DNA of 64,000 nucleotides, from the NCBI GenBank assembly GCA_937901745.1, contig CALGSZ010000064.1, positions 8,978-72,977 on the forward strand, in the 5' to 3' direction. The position numbers and the translations under genes were made by a program. Positions 38,055-47,101 of this stretch are shown here, piece by piece. This DNA is from an uncultured Chloroflexota bacterium. GTDB taxonomy: Bacteria; Chloroflexota; Chloroflexia; Thermomicrobiales; UBA6265. Position 1 is the first letter of the stretch; each line of letters begins with the position of its first letter. The notes under the pieces were generated by a model. The model was given only the letters and a program-made list of their open reading frames with translations. It was not told the DNA's origin and made no database searches.

Positions 38055-39425
38055 TTACGACAGCGCGAGCAGCATCGGGTTCTGCAGGTAGCGCTTGACC
38101 GCCTGAAGGAACCGAGCCGCCTCGGCGCCGTCCGAGATGCGGTGATCGCACGAGAGCGTCAGCTTCATGCGATGACCGACCGTGACCCGGCCGTCCTTGA
38201 CGACTGGCGTCTCGGTGATCGAGCCAATCGCCAGGATCGCCGCCTGCGGCGGATTGATGATCGCGACGAACTCCTCGACGTCGTACATGCCGAGATTGCT
38301 CGTCGTGAAGGTGCCGCCCTGGTACTCATGCGGCTGCAAGCCGCCCTCGCGCGCCCGCCGGATCAGGTCCTTCGCCGTCCGCGCGATGGTACCCAGGCTC
38401 TTCTGGTCGGCGTCCGGGATGAACGGCGCGATCAGCCCGCCCTCGATCGCGACGGCAATATTGATGTCGATATTGGAGTGCTCGTAGAGCGTGTCCCCTT
38501 CCATCGTGGTGTTGAGGTTGGGGAACTCGCGCAGGGCCAGCGCCGCCGCCTTGACGATCAGATCGTTGAACGAGACCTTGCTTTCGTCGTCCTGCACTTG
38601 GGCGTTGACCTGCTCGCGGAAGGCGATCGCGGCATCCATATCGACTTCTGAGGTGACGTAGAAGTGCGGGATGACCGCCTTGCTCTCCGCCATCCGCTTG
38701 CCGGTCGTCTTCCGGATCCTGCTCAGCTCGCGCGGCTGACCAGCGGGCCGGCCAGAAGGCGCCGCGACCTGCGGAGCGGGTGCTGCCTCGGGCGCGGCCG
38801 CCGGGGCAGCCACGGTCTCCGGCGCGGCGGCTGGAGCGGCGGGCAGCGTCTTGGCGCCGGTGATGTAGGGCATCACATCGTCTTTGACGATCCGGCCGCC
38901 CGGCCCAGTTCCTGCGATTAGCTCCAGATTGAGGCCGTGCTCGGCGGCGAGGCGCTTCACCAGCGGGGACGCCCGCAGGCGCTCACCGGGCGCCCGCGTG
39001 ACGGCAGCCGGCTCGGCCGGAGCCGCCGGCGCTGGCACGGGCGCTCGCTCCTGACCATTCGCGGGGGGCGCCGCGGCCGGAGCGGAAGCGACCGCTGTCG
39101 TCTCTGCCTCCGCGCTCACTTCTGGCTGGGCCGGGACGTTGCCATTCTCCGGAGCCGCCGCGGCCGGCGCGGGCGCTTCGACCGCCTCACCGGGCGCTCC
39201 GATGACGGCGATCGGCGTGCCGATCGGCACCGACTGCCCCTCCGCGACCAGCGTCTGCGTGAGGACGCCCGACTCCGTCGCCTCGATCTCGAGCGTCACC
39301 TTATCCGTCTCGATCTCAGCGATCGGATCGCCCTCGGAGACTTCCTCCCCGACATTCTTCAGCCAGCGGAGGAGCGTTCCCTCCTCCATGGCATCGCCCA
39401 TTTTGGGCATGATCACGGTTGACAT
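38055..39425 (-). CDS. pdhC: 2-oxo acid dehydrogenase E2, dihydrolipoyl acyltransferase
   Basis: 456 residues. One lipoyl domain at the N-terminus (Lys42 in EIETDKVTLEIEA), an Ala/Pro-rich linker, a peripheral subunit-binding domain (about 175-210; SPLVKRLAAEHGLNLELIAG), another Ala/Pro linker, and the catalytic core with the active-site SCDHRISDGAEAARFL. It transfers the acyl group to CoA in pyruvate or branched-chain 2-oxo acid dehydrogenase; the type is not certain. The ATG is 2 nt after the E1beta stop. E3 is not in the window. The long in-frame extension upstream lies within E1beta and is not used. Confidence 0.94.
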   Translation of the reverse strand: MSTVIMPKMGDAMEEGTLLRWLKNVGEEVSEGDPIAEIETDKVTLEIEATESGVLTQTLVAEGQSVPIGTPIAVIGAPGEAVEAPAPAAAAPENGNVPAQPEVSAEAETTAVASAPAAAPPANGQERAPVPAPAAPAEPAAVTRAPGERLRASPLVKRLAAEHGLNLELIAGTGPGGRIVKDDVMPYITGAKTLPAAPAAAPETVAAPAAAPEAAPAPQVAAPSGRPAGQPRELSRIRKTTGKRMAESKAVIPHFYVTSEVDMDAAIAFREQVNAQVQDDESKVSFNDLIVKAAALALREFPNLNTTMEGDTLYEHSNIDINIAVAIEGGLIAPFIPDADQKSLGTIARTAKDLIRRAREGGLQPHEYQGGTFTTSNLGMYDVEEFVAIINPPQAAILAIGSITETPVVKDGRVTVGHRMKLTLSCDHRISDGAEAARFLQAVKRYLQNPMLLALS

Positions 39426-39427
39426 TC

Positions 39428-40420
39428 CTACGCCCCCCGCGCGCGATAGGTGACACGCCGGACTGCCTCGATGACCTGTTGCTCGCTCGGGAAAGCGGCC
39501 TGCTCCAGATTGCGGGCGTACGGCGCCGGGACTTCCGCGCCGCTCACTCGCTCGACCGGCGCGTCCAGATAATCGAAAGCTTGCTCCTGGAGGATCGCCG
39601 CCACTTCGCTGGCGACGCTGAACCAGCGCCACTGTTCCTGGACGACGACCGCGCGATTCGTCTTCTTGACCGACTCGACGATCGTTTTCTCATCGAAGGG
39701 GCGGATCGAGCGAAGATCGATTACTTCCGCTTCGATCTTCTCCTCGTTCGCCAGCCGCTCCGCGACTCGCAGCAGGAGGTTCACCTGCCGCCCATAGGCG
39801 ATCAAGGTGACGTCGGTGCCTTCGCGCGCGATCCGCGCCTGGCCGAAGGGCACGGTGTACTCGCCTTCCGGCACCTCTCCCTTCGTGCCATACAACGCGC
39901 CGGCCTCAAGGAAGATCACCGGATTCGGATCGCGGATCGCGGCGATCATCATCCCCTTCGCGTCGTGCGGCGTGACCGGGGAGACGACCTTCAGGCCAGG
40001 GAAATGGCCATAGAACCCTTCGAGGCTATGCGTGTGCTGGGCGGAGAGCTGGACGCCGCCGCCGTTCGGGCCGCGGATGACCAGCGGCACCGAGGCCTGA
40101 CCGCCGGAGAAATAGTGGATCTTGGCGGCGTTCTGGATGATCTGGTCGGCGGCCTGGAAGGAGAAGTTCCAGGTCATCATCTCGACGATCGGGCGCATGC
40201 CCATCATCGCCATGCCGATCGCCGCGCCGGTGAACCCACCTTCCGAGATCGGCGTATCGATCACGCGCTTCGGGCCGAACCGTTCGAGCAACCCATCGGT
40301 GACGAGGTGGGTGCCGCCATAGACACCGATATCCTCGCCGATGAGGACCACCGACTCGTCGCGCTCCATCTCCTCCGCCATCGCAGACCGGAGCGCCTCG
40401 CGATAGGTCGTTACGGGCAT
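39428..40420 (-). CDS. pdhB: 2-oxo acid dehydrogenase E1 beta subunit
   Basis: 330 residues. Transketolase-like pyrimidine-binding domain with LIGEDIGVYGG, DTPISEGGFTGAAIGMA and the RGPNGGG and AQHTHSLEGFY segments, then a C-terminal domain with VIDLRSIRPFDEKTI. It pairs with the alpha subunit to bind thiamine diphosphate and decarboxylate the 2-oxo acid. AAAGGAC lies just before the ATG. Second gene of the operon; 89 nt separate it from E1alpha, and E2 follows after 2 nt. Confidence 0.95.
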   Translation of the reverse strand: MPVTTYREALRSAMAEEMERDESVVLIGEDIGVYGGTHLVTDGLLERFGPKRVIDTPISEGGFTGAAIGMAMMGMRPIVEMMTWNFSFQAADQIIQNAAKIHYFSGGQASVPLVIRGPNGGGVQLSAQHTHSLEGFYGHFPGLKVVSPVTPHDAKGMMIAAIRDPNPVIFLEAGALYGTKGEVPEGEYTVPFGQARIAREGTDVTLIAYGRQVNLLLRVAERLANEEKIEAEVIDLRSIRPFDEKTIVESVKKTNRAVVVQEQWRWFSVASEVAAILQEQAFDYLDAPVERVSGAEVPAPYARNLEQAAFPSEQQVIEAVRRVTYRARGA

Positions 40421-40509
40421 GGACGTCCTTTCTCTGAGCCACGCGCGGCCCGCCGCCAGGCATCCTCAGCAAAGAGGATCGCCGGCGCTTGCCTCCCGTG
40501 CATTCCTGG

Positions 40510-41607
40510 CTAACGCCGAGCGGCGCTGGCCTCGCGGCTCGCGTCTACCGACTCCTCCGCATAGACATCGGTGTAGAGCTCTTCGAGCGGCGGCTCTGGG
40601 CTTTCGTCGGCGAAGCGGACCGCGTCGTCCACGACCTCCTTCGCCTCGGCGCGGATCGCCTCGAGCCGCTCTTCTTCCACGCCGTAGTCAATCAGCTTGC
40701 GCTCGAGCAGGCCGATCGGATCGCGCTCTCGCCACTTGCGCACTTCTTCCTTGGTGCGATAGCGCTCCAGGAAGTCGGCAGCGCCGTGGGGAGCGATGCG
40801 GTAGGTGATCGCCTCGACCGCATACGGCTTACCGGTCTCGCGGACGCGGGCCGCGACGCGGTGGGCGCACTCCATCACCGCCTCGAGATCCATCCCATCG
40901 ACTTTCTCGTGCTCGATGCCGTAGGAGTCGAACTTGCGCGCGAGATCGGTCATCGCCGTCGCCCGCTCGACGCTCGTGCCCATACCGTACTGGTTGTTTT
41001 CGACGATGAATAGGCACGGATTCATGCCGTCGCGGCCCCAGAGACCGGCAAGGTTCGCGGCCTCATGGAACGCGCCGTTGTTGATCGCCCCGTCGCCCAG
41101 GTAGAGCTGGACGATGTTGTCTGTCCCCTGATAGCGAAGAGCGTAGGCCATGCCGACGCCAAGCGGGATGTGGCCGCCGACGATGCCATAGCCGCCCATC
41201 ATGTCGTTCTTGACGTCGAAGAGGTGCATCGAGCCGCCCTTGCCCTTGACAAGGCCCGTCGCCTTGCCGAAGAGCTCCGCCATCACCTCTCGCGGCGTGG
41301 AGCCCAAGAGGAGCGCGTGGGCATGATCGCGATAGGCGGTGATCACCTTATCGCCAGGCCGGTGAGCATCGAGAAATCCGGTAGCGACCGCTTCTTGACC
41401 GATATAGACGTGGAGATAACCGCCGACTTTTCCTTGGCGAAAGGCGCGCTGGGAGGCTTCTTCGAAGAGGCGGATGATCACCATCTGCCGGTAGTAGCCA
41501 ACCAGCTTTTCTGTGTCACGGCGCTCGAGTACGGGTACGCCGTCCGGATTCGTGTCACCTGGCCCATCGGCGCGCCGCTTCTTCGCTGAGCCCCGTGTGG
41601 TTGCCAT
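40510..41607 (-). CDS. pdhA: 2-oxo acid dehydrogenase E1 alpha subunit
   Basis: 365 residues. Thiamine diphosphate-binding motif GDGAINNGAFHEAANLA, ending in VENNQYGMGTSVE, and the substrate channel segment GKGGSMHLFD. The phosphorylation-loop region (YRIAPHGAADFLERYR) follows, with His in place of the common Ser-rich pattern. First 33 residues are Lys/Arg/Asp-rich and flexible. ATG 41607 has GGAGG 7 nt upstream; the longer frame to 41733 lacks a ribosome site. A TACAAT -10-like element lies 149 nt before the start. Confidence 0.94.
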   Translation of the reverse strand: MATTRGSAKKRRADGPGDTNPDGVPVLERRDTEKLVGYYRQMVIIRLFEEASQRAFRQGKVGGYLHVYIGQEAVATGFLDAHRPGDKVITAYRDHAHALLLGSTPREVMAELFGKATGLVKGKGGSMHLFDVKNDMMGGYGIVGGHIPLGVGMAYALRYQGTDNIVQLYLGDGAINNGAFHEAANLAGLWGRDGMNPCLFIVENNQYGMGTSVERATAMTDLARKFDSYGIEHEKVDGMDLEAVMECAHRVAARVRETGKPYAVEAITYRIAPHGAADFLERYRTKEEVRKWRERDPIGLLERKLIDYGVEEERLEAIRAEAKEVVDDAVRFADESPEPPLEELYTDVYAEESVDASREASAARR

Positions 41608-41755
41608 GAGCGAGCCTCCGACGCCCCGGCGCGTCGTCACTGACCGCCGAGCGCTCATTGGTGCGAACGAGGAGAACCTGCCACGGCGGACTCCCGACCA
41701 GCCAGTATCGGCGCCGGCCGTGGCGACGGGCACACTGCCCGCCGGGTTCCGGCGA

Positions 41756-41761
41756 ATTGTA
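41756..41761 (-). promoter_or_regulatory. Candidate -10 element of the pdhABC operon
   Basis: TACAAT on the minus strand, 149 nt before the E1alpha start. The -35 region is weak. A short inverted pair CGCCGG/CCGGCG starts at the expected transcription start. Confidence 0.35.
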
Positions 41762-41806
41762 CCCGACCCTCTCCCTGCCGTCCGCTCCGACTATCCCAAA
41801 CCTGGC

Positions 41807-41843
41807 GAGCGGCGATTAGGCCGAAAGCACGACATCGCCGCTC
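41807..41843 (-). terminator. Hairpin after the unknown Pro-rich protein gene
   Basis: GAGCGGCGAT pairs with ATCGCCGCTC (10 bp, perfect) around a 17-nt loop, 8 nt beyond the stop codon on the minus strand. It separates that gene from the pdh promoter. Confidence 0.55.
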
Positions 41844-41851
41844 GAATCGTC

Positions 41852-42295
41852 CTACTTCGTTTCCGCCGCCAACGCCGGCGTTTCCTCCGCTCCAGGCAGC
41901 GCGGGCGGGACCGGCGACACTCCCTGATCGAGCGCGAAGTAGGGAGTGGGCTCCAGCGGCGGTGTCTGCCAGGGATACGCCTTGCGCCGCTCCTCGAACG
42001 CGGCGGTCGCCTGCTCGAACTCCGCCGGCTCCGCCTCCTCGTCCGGCTTCGGGAACACGCCCCAGAGTTCTTGCGCCGTCCCATATTGGGTGAGTGGCCG
42101 CAGAATCGGCCGCCGCGCGGGCGGCACGCTCACGCCGCGGAATCCCGGCACGCTCGAGCGATCCGGCACCTCCCCTGGCCGATGAGGCGCCCTGACCGCA
42201 CCCGGCGCGGGCGGCGGCACGGGCGCGTCAATCCGGCGCTGGTCCGCGCGCACCGGCTCTTGCTGGGTCATTTGGCTGGTCTGTTGGTCCGTCAC
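41852..42295 (-). CDS. Pro-rich protein of unknown function
   Basis: 147 residues, rich in Pro, Ala, Arg and Glu, with PVPPPAPGAVRAPHRPGEVP and later FPKPDEEAEPAEFEQA. No signal peptide, membrane helix or known domain; it is probably largely disordered, with one possible helix around EFEQATAAFEERRKAY. GTG start with CAGGAG 7 nt upstream. It lies 50 nt after a methyltransferase gene on the same strand, so the two may be cotranscribed. Low certainty that it has a conserved function. Confidence 0.5.
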   Translation of the reverse strand: MTDQQTSQMTQQEPVRADQRRIDAPVPPPAPGAVRAPHRPGEVPDRSSVPGFRGVSVPPARRPILRPLTQYGTAQELWGVFPKPDEEAEPAEFEQATAAFEERRKAYPWQTPPLEPTPYFALDQGVSPVPPALPGAEETPALAAETK

Positions 42296-42345
42296 GCTTC
42301 GTCTCCTGCTGGCTGCAAATGCACAGCCCTTTTTCTGGCGCAATC

Positions 42346-42975
42346 CTACCGCACGACCGGCGGTCGCGCGACCACGAGGCGGAAAACGCCAAACAAGCGC
42401 CGACGTTCCGATTCGATCGTAAACCCAAGACGCTCCGCCGTTTCCACGGTGGTCCGCAGAAGATCGCAGCCCATCGCGCGCTCCTGAGCGGGAGCCAACA
42501 GGCGCTGCACCATCGTGACCGGCCAAACGGGCGAGCGGACATGCTCCAGCAGGATGACTCTCCCCTCCGGGCGGCAGACACGCGCCGCCTCTCTCAGCGC
42601 GGCGACAGGATCGGGTACGGTGCAGAGGGTGAGTGAGAAGGCAACGGTGTCGAAGCTGCCATCGCGGAAGCCAAGACGCTCGGCGTCCATCTGTGCCACC
42701 GCCAACGGCAGCCCCAGTGTCACTGCCCGCTCTTGCGCCACGCGCAGCATGCCGAGCGAAAGATCGATGCCGACGGCGCGATGCACATTCCGCGAGTAGT
42801 ACGGCAGGTTGAGCCCGCTGCCGATGCCGATCTCCAGCGTCTCCCCGCGCAGCTCCGCGCCAAACGCGCGACGTAGATCGCCGAGCAGCAACCGCTCGCC
42901 ACGCCCAACCGTCCGGTCGTAGTCGGGCGCGATTCGGTCATAGATTTCTTGGATTCGGTCTCGGCTCGTCGGCAT
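42346..42975 (-). CDS. Class I SAM-dependent methyltransferase (UbiE/phospholipid methyltransferase-like)
   Basis: 209 residues. The SAM-binding motif is LEIGIGSGLNLPYY, then the acidic motif II IDLSLGMLRVAQ, the MDAERLGFRDGSFDTV region (motif III) and LCTVPDPVAALREAARV. The head YDRIAPDYDRTVGRGER is like UbiE and PmtA enzymes. Substrate could be a quinone precursor or phospholipid; context does not decide. Start ATG 42975 has GGAG close by; GTG 42990 is an alternative. It diverges from the MFS gene. Confidence 0.85.
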   Translation of the reverse strand: MPTSRDRIQEIYDRIAPDYDRTVGRGERLLLGDLRRAFGAELRGETLEIGIGSGLNLPYYSRNVHRAVGIDLSLGMLRVAQERAVTLGLPLAVAQMDAERLGFRDGSFDTVAFSLTLCTVPDPVAALREAARVCRPEGRVILLEHVRSPVWPVTMVQRLLAPAQERAMGCDLLRTTVETAERLGFTIESERRRLFGVFRLVVARPPVVR

Positions 42976-43216
42976 CGCTCCGCACCGCACCTAGACAAGC
43001 GAGCGACTATCAACGGCCAGTGTATCCTCTCCGCCAACGGGTTCCGAATCCGGGCGAGCAAGGACAGCGCTCCACGGCCTCGCGACCACCGGCTGGAACC
43101 CCGTTCGGGCATGAATCGCGGGCCAAGACGTCAAGCGAAGGCGCGGAAAGCAAAGGGCGAGAACGGGTGGGTATGTGGCGTGGGCTGATGGCGCGATTGC
43201 GCGGCGACACGAGCGA

Positions 43217-44389
43217 ATGAGCGCACCTCCTCGCGCCGCCCGTCGCGCGGTCGTGGCGATCTTCGCCATCAACGGCATCGCCCTCTCGTCCTGGTACCCG
43301 CACATTCCGGCGGTTCAGCGCAAGCTCGAGCTGAGCGATGGCACGCTCGGCCTCGCGCTGCTCGGCGTGCCGGTTGGTGCGCTCGGCGCGATGGCGATCT
43401 GCGGCTGGTTGCTCGCGCGCTTCGGTAGCGAGCACGTTACCCGCGTCGCCGCGCTGGTCCTCTGCGCCACGTTGCCGTTGCCGGGCTTGGCGCCGAACCT
43501 CTTCCTGCTCACTCTCGTGCTCGCCCTCCTCGGAATGGCGAACGGCACGCTCGACGTGGCGATGAACGCGCAAGCGGTGGAGATCGAGCGGCGCTACCAC
43601 CGGCCGATCTTGTCCTCCTTCCACGCCGCGTTCAGTCTCGGCGGGCTGGCCAGCGCCGGTCTCGCGATCGTGATCATCGGTCAGGGCGTCGGCACGGTTG
43701 CCCACCTGACCGGCGCGGCCGTGATCCTCGGCGTCTCCGCCTTGGTAGTCTCCCGCTGGCTCCTTCCCGTCGAGCCGGAAGCGAAAGGCGGTCCGGCGTT
43801 CGCTCGGCCGACACGCGGCATCCTCTGGCTGGGCGTGATCGCCTTTTGCGTCCTGCTCGGCGAAGGCGCGATGGCCGACTGGAGCGCCGTCTACTTGCGC
43901 AACACGCTGGAGACGAGCGCCGGCTTCGCCGCTGCCGGCTACGCTGCCTTCTCCGCGACGATGGCCATTGGCCGCCTCACCGGCGATCGGCTGACCGCGC
44001 ATCTCGGCCCCGTGCGCCTGATTCAAGGCGGGGGATTGGTGATCGCGATCGGTCTTGGCCTCGGCGTGGTGATCGCCCATCCCGTCACGGCGCTGATCGG
44101 CTTTGCCGGCGTCGGCGCGGGGATGGCGACTCTCTTCCCCGTGCTGCTGAGCGTCGCCGCTCGCGTCCGCGATATACCGACCGGCCCGGCCCTCGCAGCG
44201 GTGACCGCCATCGGCTACACCGGCTTCTTGGCTGGTCCGCCCTTGATCGGCCTGCTCGCGGAGGGCATCTCGCTACGCTGGGCGCTCGGCGTCGTGGCGA
44301 TGCTCGGCGTGGTGATCGCCGCACTCGCGCCGACGGCGAGCGGCGCCAGCTCTGCCGTGACGGAAGCCGAGCGCGTGCAAACAGCCTGA
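43217..44389 (+). CDS. MFS transporter (YbjJ/fucose-permease-like)
   Basis: 390 residues with about twelve predicted helices. An N-terminal Arg-rich stretch is followed by FAINGIALSSWYPHIP and the loop-2 element GWLLARFGSEHVTR; helices 4-5 contain NGTLDVAMNAQAVEIER, a segment typical of the YbjJ-type subgroup. The C-terminal half begins near 205. The substrate is unknown (efflux of small molecules is a fair guess). The start is uncertain: ATG 43217 overlaps the stop of a possible 15-codon leader frame; GTG 43175 is the alternative. Convergent with the sensor kinase. Confidence 0.85.
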   Translation: MSAPPRAARRAVVAIFAINGIALSSWYPHIPAVQRKLELSDGTLGLALLGVPVGALGAMAICGWLLARFGSEHVTRVAALVLCATLPLPGLAPNLFLLTLVLALLGMANGTLDVAMNAQAVEIERRYHRPILSSFHAAFSLGGLASAGLAIVIIGQGVGTVAHLTGAAVILGVSALVVSRWLLPVEPEAKGGPAFARPTRGILWLGVIAFCVLLGEGAMADWSAVYLRNTLETSAGFAAAGYAAFSATMAIGRLTGDRLTAHLGPVRLIQGGGLVIAIGLGLGVVIAHPVTALIGFAGVGAGMATLFPVLLSVAARVRDIPTGPALAAVTAIGYTGFLAGPPLIGLLAEGISLRWALGVVAMLGVVIAALAPTASGASSAVTEAERVQTA

Positions 44390-44458
44390 CCGTGCGCGCT
44401 GATCGCCCCCGATCTGTTCCGCGTGCCTCAGCAGGTTACCACGCCCTGGCAACAACGC

Positions 44459-45838
44459 TCAGTCATGACCTCCCTGCGCCGCCGGCAGGGATTTGGTCTG
44501 GGATCGCGGCAGCGTCCCGATGAAAATCGCACCGCCCTCGACGCGGTTGCGCGCGATGAGGTCGCCGCCGTGGGCGCGCAGAATCCGACGAGCCGTCGTC
44601 AAACCGAGGCCAGCGCCGCCGGTGCGCCGGTTCCGGGAGGTCTCTCCCCGGAAGAGCGGCGAGAAGATATGGGGCAGGTCCTGCTCGGGGATGCCCGGAC
44701 CCGTGTCCGCGACCGCGAAGCGGACCCCTTCCGCGCTAGGACGGCAAGCGACCTCGACCCGGCCCCCGCTCGGCGTGAAACGCAGCGCGTTATCGAGGAG
44801 ATTCTCCACCGCGCGCGTCAGCAGGTGCGCATCGCCCTCGACGGTACACCCACCGGCGGACGTATCGATCTCGATCTGGACACCCTTCGTATCCGCCTGG
44901 GGCCGCAGCCCTTCGACCAGCCGGTTCATGAGCGCCCCGAGATCAATTGGCTCGCGGCTCGGCGTCTGGTTGAGGTACTCCATGCGCGTGTAGGCGAAGA
45001 GATCGGCGATTAGCCGCTCGAGCGCGTCCGCCTTCTCCTGAGCGACGGCAAGGTAGTGGGCGCGCTTCTCCGGCGTGTCAGCAATCCCCCGCTGGAGCCC
45101 TTCCAGGTAGCCGCGCAGGGCGAAGAGCGGAGTTCGCAGATCGTGCGCGACCGCGCCGACGAAAAGACGCCGCTCCTGCTCCAGCGTGGCCTGTTGTTGG
45201 AGGGAGGTGCGCAACGCGCCGCTCATTGCCTCGAAGGCCGCGTTCACATCGGCAACCTCCCGTACCCGCGACGAGGGAAGCTCGACGTCCAGATTGCCGC
45301 TGGCGACCTGGAGCGCCGCCGCACTGGTGGCAGCCAGCGGCATGACCACCGTCCTCCCCAGGAACCAGGCGATGCCTACGAGGGTCAGGATCAGGGTAGA
45401 GAGCCCGACGGCCGGTACCAGCCACGTCCGAACCGCTTCCGGCGGCCCGATGATCTCGTCCCCGACGATATAGGCCGTCCGCGGCGGGTCGGAGTCGGCG
45501 ATCGTGACGCGCTCCACCCGCTTCGATGCATCCCCGGCGGCAAGCGGATCGGCGACGCTGCGGTAAATCTCCCGGTCCCCCTCGACGAGGATGAAGTCAA
45601 GGCCCTCCGAGGCCAGCGTTGTCGTCGTCTGAGCTTGCCAGGCAGGATCGCTCCATCGGTCGACATCACGACGGAGAAGCGCGACCGCCCGATCGATGTC
45701 GTCAACATCCGGCGAGTGCCCCGCCAAATGAAAGACGACCGTGCCCGTGGCGAGGATCGGCAGGATGACGATGGTCACCAGCGCGATCGCGAGCCAGCGA
45801 CGCAGCGGCAGCGTCCGGCCAGGCAGCGATCCGGTCAT
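44459..45838 (-). CDS. Two-component sensor histidine kinase (HAMP/HisKA)
   Basis: 459 residues. Helix 1 at about 17-38, an extracytoplasmic domain (to about 155), helix 2 (WLVPAVGLSTLILTLVGIAW), a HAMP domain, the H-box VGAVAHDLRTPLFALRGYLE, N-box HLLTRAVENLLDNALRF, G1 ADTGPGIPEQDLPHIFSPLF and G2 GGAGLGLTTARRILRAHGG. The sensed signal is unknown. The start overlaps the response regulator stop by 4 bases (ATGA). Its likely targets include the divergent SHOCT/ABC exporter genes. Confidence 0.93.
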   Translation of the reverse strand: MTGSLPGRTLPLRRWLAIALVTIVILPILATGTVVFHLAGHSPDVDDIDRAVALLRRDVDRWSDPAWQAQTTTTLASEGLDFILVEGDREIYRSVADPLAAGDASKRVERVTIADSDPPRTAYIVGDEIIGPPEAVRTWLVPAVGLSTLILTLVGIAWFLGRTVVMPLAATSAAALQVASGNLDVELPSSRVREVADVNAAFEAMSGALRTSLQQQATLEQERRLFVGAVAHDLRTPLFALRGYLEGLQRGIADTPEKRAHYLAVAQEKADALERLIADLFAYTRMEYLNQTPSREPIDLGALMNRLVEGLRPQADTKGVQIEIDTSAGGCTVEGDAHLLTRAVENLLDNALRFTPSGGRVEVACRPSAEGVRFAVADTGPGIPEQDLPHIFSPLFRGETSRNRRTGGAGLGLTTARRILRAHGGDLIARNRVEGGAIFIGTLPRSQTKSLPAAQGGHD

Positions 45839-46530
45839 CGTTGCCGCTCCCCTTCGAAGCGATAGCCGACGCCCCAGACAGTCGTGATGTAGCGGGGGTG
45901 GGCCGGGTCCTCCTCGATCTTCTCCCGCAGTCGACCGATGTGAACCGTCAGCGTGTGGCGGTCGCCATACGGTCCCCAAAGGCGCTCGAACAGCTGGTCC
46001 CGCGTGAAGACCTGGCGCGGGTGCTCGGCGAGCAGATGCAGCAGGTCGAACTCACGGGCGGTGAGGGAGACGGGTTGCCCATCAACGCGTACTTCCCGCG
46101 CGCGCACGTCAATCACGAGGCGGCCGAAGTCGAGGACCGCCGACGGCGCCGCCTCGCCACGCCGGACGCGCCGCAGAACGGCCTTGATGCGCGCGACGAC
46201 CTCAGCCGGCGTGGCCGACTTGACGATGTAGTCATCCGCGCCGAGACCGAGCCCGCGTATCTTGTCGCTGTCTTCGTGGCGGGCGCTGAGGAAGAGGACC
46301 GGCACGTCGCCCATCTCGCGGATCGCGCGCAGCACCTCGAAACCGGATTGGCCAGGCATCATTACGTCGAGCAGGACGCAATCGACCGGCTTCGATTCCA
46401 GCACGGCGAGGGCAGTGGAGCCGTCGGCGGCCGTTTCCACCGCATATCCCTCCGCTTCCAGGAAATCGCGCATCAACGCGACGATGTCCGGCTCGTCGTC
46501 CACTACCAAAATCGTCGTTTGTCCGTCCAT
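45835..46530 (-). CDS. OmpR-family response regulator
   Basis: 231 residues. Receiver with acidic pair Asp11-Asp12, phospho-accepting Asp55 (VLLDVMMPG) and the conserved Lys in DDYIVKSATP. The C-terminal winged helix (about 130-230) shows SLTAREFDLLHLLAEHP and TLTVHIGRLREKIE with the ending ITTVWGVGYRFEG. Complete and functional-looking, unlike the LuxR-like regulator at 26.5 kb. First gene of the operon with the kinase; divergent from the ABC exporter operon, with repeated TTGA half-sites in between. Confidence 0.95.
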   Translation of the reverse strand: MDGQTTILVVDDEPDIVALMRDFLEAEGYAVETAADGSTALAVLESKPVDCVLLDVMMPGQSGFEVLRAIREMGDVPVLFLSARHEDSDKIRGLGLGADDYIVKSATPAEVVARIKAVLRRVRRGEAAPSAVLDFGRLVIDVRAREVRVDGQPVSLTAREFDLLHLLAEHPRQVFTRDQLFERLWGPYGDRHTLTVHIGRLREKIEEDPAHPRYITTVWGVGYRFEGERQR

Positions 46531-46616
46531 CGCCGAGGTCCTCCGCGGCCATTATTGTCGACCTCACTCGCACAATCCATGCTCAGCGGCCCGTTGGAGA
46601 AAGACGTGAGCGGCTG

Positions 46617-46656
46617 TTGACCAATTGTTGAGATTGTCCCCATCTCTCCGTTGACC
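46617..46656. promoter_or_regulatory. Direct TTGA repeats between the regulator and SHOCT/ABC operons
   Basis: TTGAC, TTGAG and TTGAC start at 46617, 46628 and 46651, spaced 11 and 23 bp, close to whole helical turns. OmpR-family regulators bind direct repeats with this kind of spacing. They sit in an AT-richer island of the divergent region. Confidence 0.4.
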
Positions 46657-46778
46657 TCTCTCCCCTAGCCTGGAATCAGCGCGCCTGGATGGCGCTACGA
46701 CCTGAAATCGCCGTCGCGCGTTCGGCGGCTGAAGAAGCAGCCCGATGAGCGGGCGATACGCGATAGGGAGGTATCCGA

Positions 46779-47048
46779 ATGACTGTCTTGAACGGCGTCG
46801 CGCTGACCTTGGCGCACGTGGGTCCCGGCGGACGAGACGCCGAGGGCTGGTGGTGGATTGGAGGACCGCTGGTGTTCTTCGCATTGTGGCTGACCGTCTT
46901 TGCACTGTTCTGGTTCGTTGTGCTTCGCCGGCGCGGTCCACGAGAGCGCAGCGGCATTGAGCGGGCGCGCGACGTGCTGGCCGAGCGCTACGCCCGTGGC
47001 GAGATCACGACCGACGAGTACCGCGAGCGGCTGCAGCAGCTCGTCTAG
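46779..47048 (+). CDS. Small SHOCT-domain membrane protein
   Basis: 89 residues. One transmembrane helix (about 25-50, WWWIGGPLVFFALWLTVFAL) and a C-terminal SHOCT motif (ARDVLAERYARGEITTDEYRERLQQL). SHOCT proteins of this shape often accompany two-component systems and ABC exporters. GGGAGG lies 8 nt before the ATG. First gene of the plus-strand operon; the ABC ATPase follows after 53 nt. Possible role: assembly or sensing at the membrane. Confidence 0.85.
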   Translation: MTVLNGVALTLAHVGPGGRDAEGWWWIGGPLVFFALWLTVFALFWFVVLRRRGPRERSGIERARDVLAERYARGEITTDEYRERLQQLV

Positions 47049-47101
47049 GCAGGGCGGCATCCGCTCAGCAATTGCCGCGCTGTGACGAAGGGAGATGAAG
47101 G

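Noticed and set aside
41740..41754. CGCCGG/CCGGCG inverted pair at the pdh start, similar to that before DUF177
   Set aside because: It begins 2 nt after the -10, so it would be split by the transcription start and cannot form the same leader hairpin.
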